Source: Lunularia cruciata (taxonomy: Eukaryota; Streptophyta; Marchantiopsida; Lunulariales; Lunulariaceae). Taken from it: DNA of 64,000 bases. Positions 58,201 to 64,000 of this stretch are shown here, one piece after another. The stretch's first letter is position 1. The number at the start of each line of letters is the position of its first letter. The notes beneath the pieces are model-generated. The model was given only the letters and a program-made list of their open reading frames with translations. It searched no databases and was not told the origin of the DNA. Where the stretch lies: assembly GCA_948567375.1 (NCBI GenBank), contig OX419759.1, positions 40,700,593 to 40,764,592 of the forward strand. The letters run 5' to 3'. Position numbers and translations under genes: made by a program.

Positions 58201-61200
58201 TGTGTATCAAGTCATTGATGAATCGCAACTTCTATCGTCCCCATACAGACTTGCAGTATCTCGGTTATCGCGAGGTAGGCAGTGTCATTCAATTCACCCT
58301 ACGTGCGTGTCGGGCACGTACGAGTTTTTTATGTACCAATTGAGGAACCACGAGAATAACTAGCAAACAAATCCCAATTCAAAATGTGCAGCACTTTTTG
58401 CCAAGCGCGGAACAGCAACTAATCAAAGCCGCGGCAGGAGAAGAAGATATGTGACATGGTTGGGGACGTAAAGGCTAGCATTAGTGCAACAGCTAACTGG
58501 CAAACGTGCACGTAGATACCCTGACAGACGGGATCGCTTGACAACAACATACGTACTGTAGCTATATAGTACAGTCGACTCTCTGTGAAAGTTCGTTTTA
58601 CAATCGTTATTATCTCTAATTGTTGCAAATTTCAGAACTACCTCGTCCGAGACAAAGGAAAATCGTTAAAGTTTTTTCGGTTCCTCGGAATGTTTTAGCC
58701 TGGTCAATTCTATCCCCTAAAAGTAAATGTCAATATTTAAATAATATAATCTCAGATCATGATCAGAAGTAACCATTTCCGAGCATAGTGTACTTTCCGG
58801 GTTACTGGCGCCATCTTCTTTTTCCCATTCCATTGAAGCATGATTTGTACCAGAGAGAAAAGTGTTAATATTATCTCAAGTATACGTTTGCATCATTCAC
58901 TTCACTTTGTGTCGCCATACCTGGCGAGGAGAGATGGAACAAATCTTCACTTAATTAGAAGGGACCTTTTACTGAATAATTCCATGTCATATGTTGTCAG
59001 AAAACAAGCATAACATGAACAGTGCTACATGCGGGAAGGATACTGACACGCTAGGTTATTTCACGCTCGGCTCGCGCGAATTGGGTGGTTATGACCACTT
59101 CTCGGGGTATGTATGTATGACATGAATAGAGGCATGCCTGCGTGAGTATTCTATCTGGCCAGTAGTATACAGCGCCATCTCCCTCTCATACAGTCTGCCA
59201 TGCACTGATGAAACAAACTATTCCGACCTCCGAATCAAAACCTAAAGACGAAAGAGCACGATCTTCGCTTTCACACTTTCCTTGCCTATGTTCAATTTGT
59301 CAATAGAGGAGTGCACACCATCTATCTATTGGATGGATCATGGCAGCTAGTGACCGAAGGTGAAAGTACACGACATAACCACGAATCTATACCCTCACTA
59401 TACAACAGTTTTCCCTTCCCGTCACTCCCGATAGTCTCCAAGACCATACTTGGGCGGCTTCAATGTTCCAATTAAACCGCCGGCCATCCTGCGTCACCTC
59501 CCTTTGCGCGTCCTGTCTCATTTCTTGATTCATGATCCCTCCACGACCACCTGCAAACCATGTAAATAGTTACATCCTTCTGGAAATCGAAACCTTCCTA
59601 ACTTTAAGTGAAACTCGCAAATATCCAGAAACTGTGGGCGTGATACGCGCAACCATTCGGTTGACGCAGTGCACTTGCACACGTGCTTTGCACTCACAAT
59701 GAATAAGATTTCATTCCCTTATGTTACTTTTCCTCAATTGCTCTCGTCTCGACATTTATCTATGCACTTGTTCTTTCTGAACATTTTAACCGTTTTTTAC
59801 CCCTTGACTCTGGATCCTTTTGCTACCGTTCTTCATGTTCATCGACCTGCTGTCCCCTACCCTATATCCGACATACTTGGAGTGAGTCTGCCAACGGTCC
59901 AATATGCGGTATCATGAAGCAAATGACGGACTTGAAGTAAGGTTGCTCCGTTGTTCCATTTACGCCAGAGATCAAACATGAGATCATCCAGATCTCCAGA
60001 AACCGGCAGTATAAAACAGATTGTAATCCGAAGGAGATTTCAGCACTTCAAGACATCTAGTAAGTGTAAAATCTCTCAACTTTCTCATTCAAAACTCCTC
60101 GCTTCTATCTAAACGGCAGATAGGTAAACGATGGACAGCAAAACAAATTGTAAATTTGATTCTGCCAACACTCATGGCTATTGGCGTTATTGGAAACTAT
60201 GTCCTCTTTCGGTCTATTCTATCTATTGAAGAATCTTTAATTTGACCAGAGTGATGGATCGTCATCTATGACTGAAAAAAAAAGCCTTTAATTCAATCGA
60301 GACACTCTATTTCAAACAGCTTTAAGACAAGTGTGAAGGAGTGAGTGATTCAGCCTACTTTTGGTGCAAGTCCAAGTCTACCTTGTTAAGTCTTGTATGG
60401 AAAAGACATACAAGATTTTTTTTAAATTGTAACCAATGTAAAGGACTTTTATTGCAGTAAGCAACTTCCCCAGCGTATCTTAAAACTCGCCAACTCAACT
60501 TAACGGAGCAATACAACTTCAGTTGCTCCAACGCATAGACTTCTCTTGTCAGGACGACTACACCCTAGAGATTACAAACTCAGTACGCTCTACGTCTAGC
60601 CCCCACTTTCTCCCACGCAGCAGTCAAGGCGAGATGGGCAACGCCAGTTCACTGCAGATGGTAGACTCCTTTCTACAGAATTCCAATTGAGTGCACTCTG
60701 AGACAGTACAGTAGACATCCGTGGATGGAAGACAACTGCACTCGTCCGTTACAGTACAAACAAGAAAATGTGTACGAAGTAGAATTTCGTCAAAGAGATT
60801 CTATATTCGAGTCGTCATCTCGCATCAAACTGACTACCAAGATCCACCAAGATATCTGACGCGGATGTGATGCCGTGTTATGTACTCCTCACTGTCCACA
60901 AGGAGACAAGGGAGGAAATGGAATTGCCCCTGTTTAAAGGCACGTCATCTGAGCAGAGCACCTAGCATTAGGGCAGTGGGAAATTGAGACTTTGTTAAAC
61001 CTAGGGAACCGTTCAAATCCTGTCCGATAAATGGGGACATTAGAAGGATCCCCATTTACTTGAAGGAATTATGTGGCTTGGTGTCAAGAGTAGCTGTGAT
61101 CGACTGGAGTCATGTGCAAACTGCATTCAAATAACAAAAGTCTGTCACTTTTCTCTTTTCTGCTTAATTCTGGGAGTGGGTATAGTGAGATAGTCCAAAG

Positions 61201-61334
61201 AATCATAAATACTCCTTTTCGATGCTGTATCTGCAGAACATGCAGAAGAGAGTTTCCATACTTTGTCCCGTACAGCTCCACAATCCAAACTAATTTTCCT
61301 CCTCTCTATATATTCCTCTTAACTTCTATTGGGG
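55200..61334. other. Intergenic, gene-poor sequence
   Basis: About 6 kb of less AT-rich sequence with no frame over about 125 codons and no recognisable motif on either strand. Simple-sequence features: four GGGTC units at 55,964-55,983 and GAGC-rich runs near 57,340-57,510. It may hold the promoter and distal control of the RAWUL gene, transcribed leftward from about 55,200. Confidence 0.5.
55964..55983 (+). repeat. GGGTC simple repeat, four units
   Basis: Four perfect GGGTC units. A similar three-unit run lies in the right terminus of the hAT element (41,701-41,715), but the other terminal features are absent here. Confidence 0.85.
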
Positions 61335-61425
61335 TTTAGCCCCATTTTACCCGTCTTTTCCTTGTATGGATTGATAGGCTATTCCCATTCTTCTTATCAC
61401 TTGCGGTCGCCTTCTTCTTCTCTAT
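61335..61425 (+). mobile_element. 5'-truncated copy of the non-LTR element 3' tail
   Basis: Aligns with 39,381-39,470: TTAGCCCCATTTTACC is identical, followed by CCTTGTAYGGMTTGATRRG, TTCCCATYCTTC and TGCGGTYGCCTT, with small indels. It lies 22 kb away in otherwise single-copy sequence. A fragment holding only the 3' end is typical of abortive target-primed reverse transcription. Confidence 0.75.
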
Positions 61426-62612
61426 ATAACTGTGCTGCTATTTTCCTGTCATTCTTATGGCCGGTCTACCGTTCTTTATCATCATTCTTGAGGTCGTCAA
61501 AAGCACCTTGAGTTTAAGAGAGATCAAACTGACCTGGCATGAACATGGACTCTACACCCAAAAGAAAGGACACCCGCTTCTCTTTTCCTCTTCTTTGTTT
61601 CTATTGGAAGAGTCCACTTGAGTTCAATTCCGATTTAATAGATGCACCTTTTGCGCAGAAGACTTTTTCTCCACTTACTCAAATATGAACAAAATGCAGG
61701 TTTACATATCCGCGAAGTAGGGTACTAGCATCTCATTTAACATGGTAATGAAATAAATGTATTGCGGTGTTCAGATCATAAGTTTGGCAGCTACAGGGCC
61801 ATGGATGAACTTTCCTTCAAAATTAATTGCGACAATAAAATAGCATTTTTGCCCCCCAACTTTCGGACTAGCCAGTGATGCGCATAAGCAATGGAGAGAA
61901 CAGTTACGAGATTTTATGACATGCGGTAAACCGCAAGGGCATGAGTGCCTGCGCGACTAGGACTAGATCTGTATTTCTTTATTGCTTGTTGAGAATAGTG
62001 TTCAGGATCAATACGCCATTTTTCCAAGGTAGTTTATGTGGAGCTTGTGATGATCCGCATACCCATGATGGCTGGGGGTTTGATTGCAGTGACACGGAGT
62101 ATATAGTGAGCTTGATAAGTTGGAATGCATGAGCGGGACTACGACAGTGTTATCCCTTGGAACGTGGAGGTACGAGCTTTTACCTTTTTGTTCTTGACAG
62201 GCGGTTTTGGATTTGTAGTCTGCGTGGGGACAGACATTGTGTTCTCTCTGTCCAGAGATGAAATTTAGAGACACAAAATCTATAAGTTTAGAAGACTGTT
62301 TCACTTAGTCCTAACATGAATAAATAAATAAGTCCTTCCTCACAGGGTTAAATTAATCATGAAAAACAGAGATCTTTTTTTTCTTCAAGGTAATGTATCC
62401 GTAGGCTCTTCCTCCATAGATCCAGACTTTGATTTCTCGATGAGCTCCCCGACCTTTTTTCCCTTTGCTTTAGAGTTAAATAGTAGAATCGAAAAGTTAC
62501 GTTGCAATCAATTTGATTGCGATCAGGTTGTCCTACGGTCATATTGTCTCTGATGATTTAAGATCATACGGGAAAGTTAGGATGCACTTGCAGCTGCGGT
62601 TTGCAGAAATTA
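61426..62612. other. Intergenic, nothing recognised
   Basis: About 1.2 kb with no motif-bearing frame and no match to other repeats in the window. Confidence 0.4.
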
Positions 62613-62651
62613 TCAAGGATTCATGTCAAGGATTCATGTCAAGGATTCATG
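62613..62651 (+). repeat. Perfect tandem repeat, 3 x 13 bp
   Basis: Three identical units of TCAAGGATTCATG. No role seen. Confidence 0.95.
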
Positions 62652-64000
62652 ACATATAGCAACTTCAGTGTGAGTTTTAGGGAGTCGGTTTTAGCTAACA
62701 TATATACCACAGACCCAAAGAAAACAAAGGCGTACAAAGCACCATTGGAGTGTAAGAGGGGATGGGGAGCAGCAGGCCAAGGGGCCAAAAAGAGAAGGGG
62801 GCCAAATACTGTAGCAAAACCAAGGTTCTCAAGCCAAGCCAGGGGAAAGGTTACATAGCAAACTACTGCAAAACTACAGAAAAAACTTTTACTGGGCTGG
62901 ATGATAGAGTCCCTCCAATGGTATATCTCGTCTGCTGTTGCTCATCTATGAAGACCCCATGCCTGAGAGCATTGTAAAATGACCAAAAGTATAAAAAGTA
63001 GGAGGAGAATATGGCAAGAGTTATAGCCTTAGCCCCTCTCTCTGCATGGAACATCATATTGCTTATGTAAAGAGACCATCAAAGTGGTGATAAATCTAGA
63101 CAACCAAAGAAACAAAGGTAATAAAGGAAAACCATGGCACATAATGGTCTTTCTTTCCTCGAGCATTAATGGTTGTTGTTGCGCCTCCTTGTAAGCTAGC
63201 TTTTGCAAATGTCTTTGCTTGTAAGGGGCTTGCAACAACCACATCAAACAAAGTATGCAATGTGTCCATGAAAGCGATGACATCTGCTCTCACCTAACAT
63301 GGAAGTAGTCCCAATAGCTCCATTAACCTCTCAATCTATACTTGGGATTGTGTAGCTTGGAGAAGTTATGACACTATGTCTTAGATGCTATCATGAATTG
63401 TGGTGGACTCTCCACCTACTGCAGAGCGTAAAATATATACATATTTACATTGTGTGCCTTATGTCAAATATAAAACAACATGCACAATGGTCTGGAAACC
63501 CTAAAAGGGCTGGATGTGGGAGACCCAAACACAACTTGAATGGGATGGAAAACTCCTCAGACTTGAAACAAAAATCCTCTATCAAGGGGGAGGCATGGAG
63601 CCAAGCCATAGATCCTTTCCTTCCTCTAGAAAAAAACCATAGCTCTATCAAAGAACAATACAGCATTGAGGATGTTGGTAAGGATGTATGTGCGCCATAC
63701 TCTCATTAATGCATGAATTTCCTAGAGTCTAGTGATACAAAGCCAACCAACGTTGGGAGTGCTTGTGTGCATGGCCTGGCTAAAGGTCATGAGCCAATCA
63801 AAGATACATCTAGAAGTAGTAAGTGCCTGAATCCACTATTGTGATAGGTGCCAATAGAAAAGGATAAATTATAAAGGGCTTACTAAATCCCCCCAATGGA
63901 GACCTCAAAATTCTCATACCTCCTATTAGGAAGTGGAACTCTAGTGGAAAGTCTATAAGAGTGAGAAATGTACATAAATTCCATACCTTGCATTTATGAG
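62652..64000. other. AT-rich repeat-like sequence at the right edge
   Basis: Composition returns to that of the transposon-rich left part. Coding-like but broken frames occur on the minus strand (63,293-63,096: FMDTLHTLFDVVVASPLQAK) and the plus strand (about 63,470-63,700). No family is recognised and there is no match to families G or C. I suspect the edge of another decayed element. Confidence 0.35.

Noticed and set aside
1-64000. tRNA, rRNA, organellar insertions
   Set aside because: No cloverleaf-compatible tRNA, no rRNA core motif and no plastid or mitochondrial gene was recognised on either strand by eye.

Overview
This is a land-plant nuclear window. It contains Ty3/gypsy chromoviruses primed by initiator tRNA-Met, an Ac-type hAT transposon, and a gene for a plant-type RAWUL-domain protein with short, phase-consistent exons. 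The density of old nested elements suggests a large genome. I suspect a non-angiosperm vascular plant, but the sequence does not settle the species. I saw no rRNA, tRNA, organellar, bacterial or CRISPR sequence.

Layout. Positions 1-29,625 are a nest of decayed Ty3/gypsy elements of two families. 'Family G' has LTRs of about 0.69 kb beginning TGTAACACC. It is present as G1 (1-3763, +), G2 (4433-13,739, +) and G3 (about 17,010-29,625, -), plus two isolated LTRs (15,459-16,137 + and 36,640-37,311 -). 'Family C' is a chromovirus with LTRs of about 0.42 kb beginning TGTAACAAT and a TGGTATCAGAGC primer-binding site. It is present as C1 (8469-12,368, -) inserted in the G2 integrase, and C2 (20,264-25,843, +) inserted in the G3 protease. 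The C LTRs carry perfect heat-shock-element-like arrays. Positions 13,740-17,000 and 29,626-31,400 hold unrecognised decayed coiled-coil coding sequence. Positions 32,100-35,260 are AT-rich and featureless apart from a 156-bp-period duplication.

Positions 35,271-41,724 appear to be one 6.45-kb hAT element. It has an 8-bp target duplication (GTTATGGC), degenerate terminal repeats and a broken transposase on the minus strand. Inside it lies a non-LTR retrotransposon remnant (zinc finger, reverse transcriptase, possible restriction-like endonuclease tail), itself split by a family G solo LTR. A second, 5'-truncated copy of the non-LTR element's 3' tail lies at 61,335-61,425.

From 41,733 to about 62,600 the sequence is less AT-rich and mostly single copy. 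It contains the one apparently functional gene. This is on the minus strand: a 2.4-kb exon (52,956-50,531), two tiny exons (48,860-48,810 and 48,363-48,291) and a last exon (47,296-47,030). Together they encode a 938-residue protein ending in a RAWUL ubiquitin-like domain, of the LAX PANICLE 2 / DRIP type. A likely 5'-UTR intron and a pyrimidine-rich leader lie upstream, up to about 55,200. The last 1.4 kb returns to AT-rich, repeat-like sequence.
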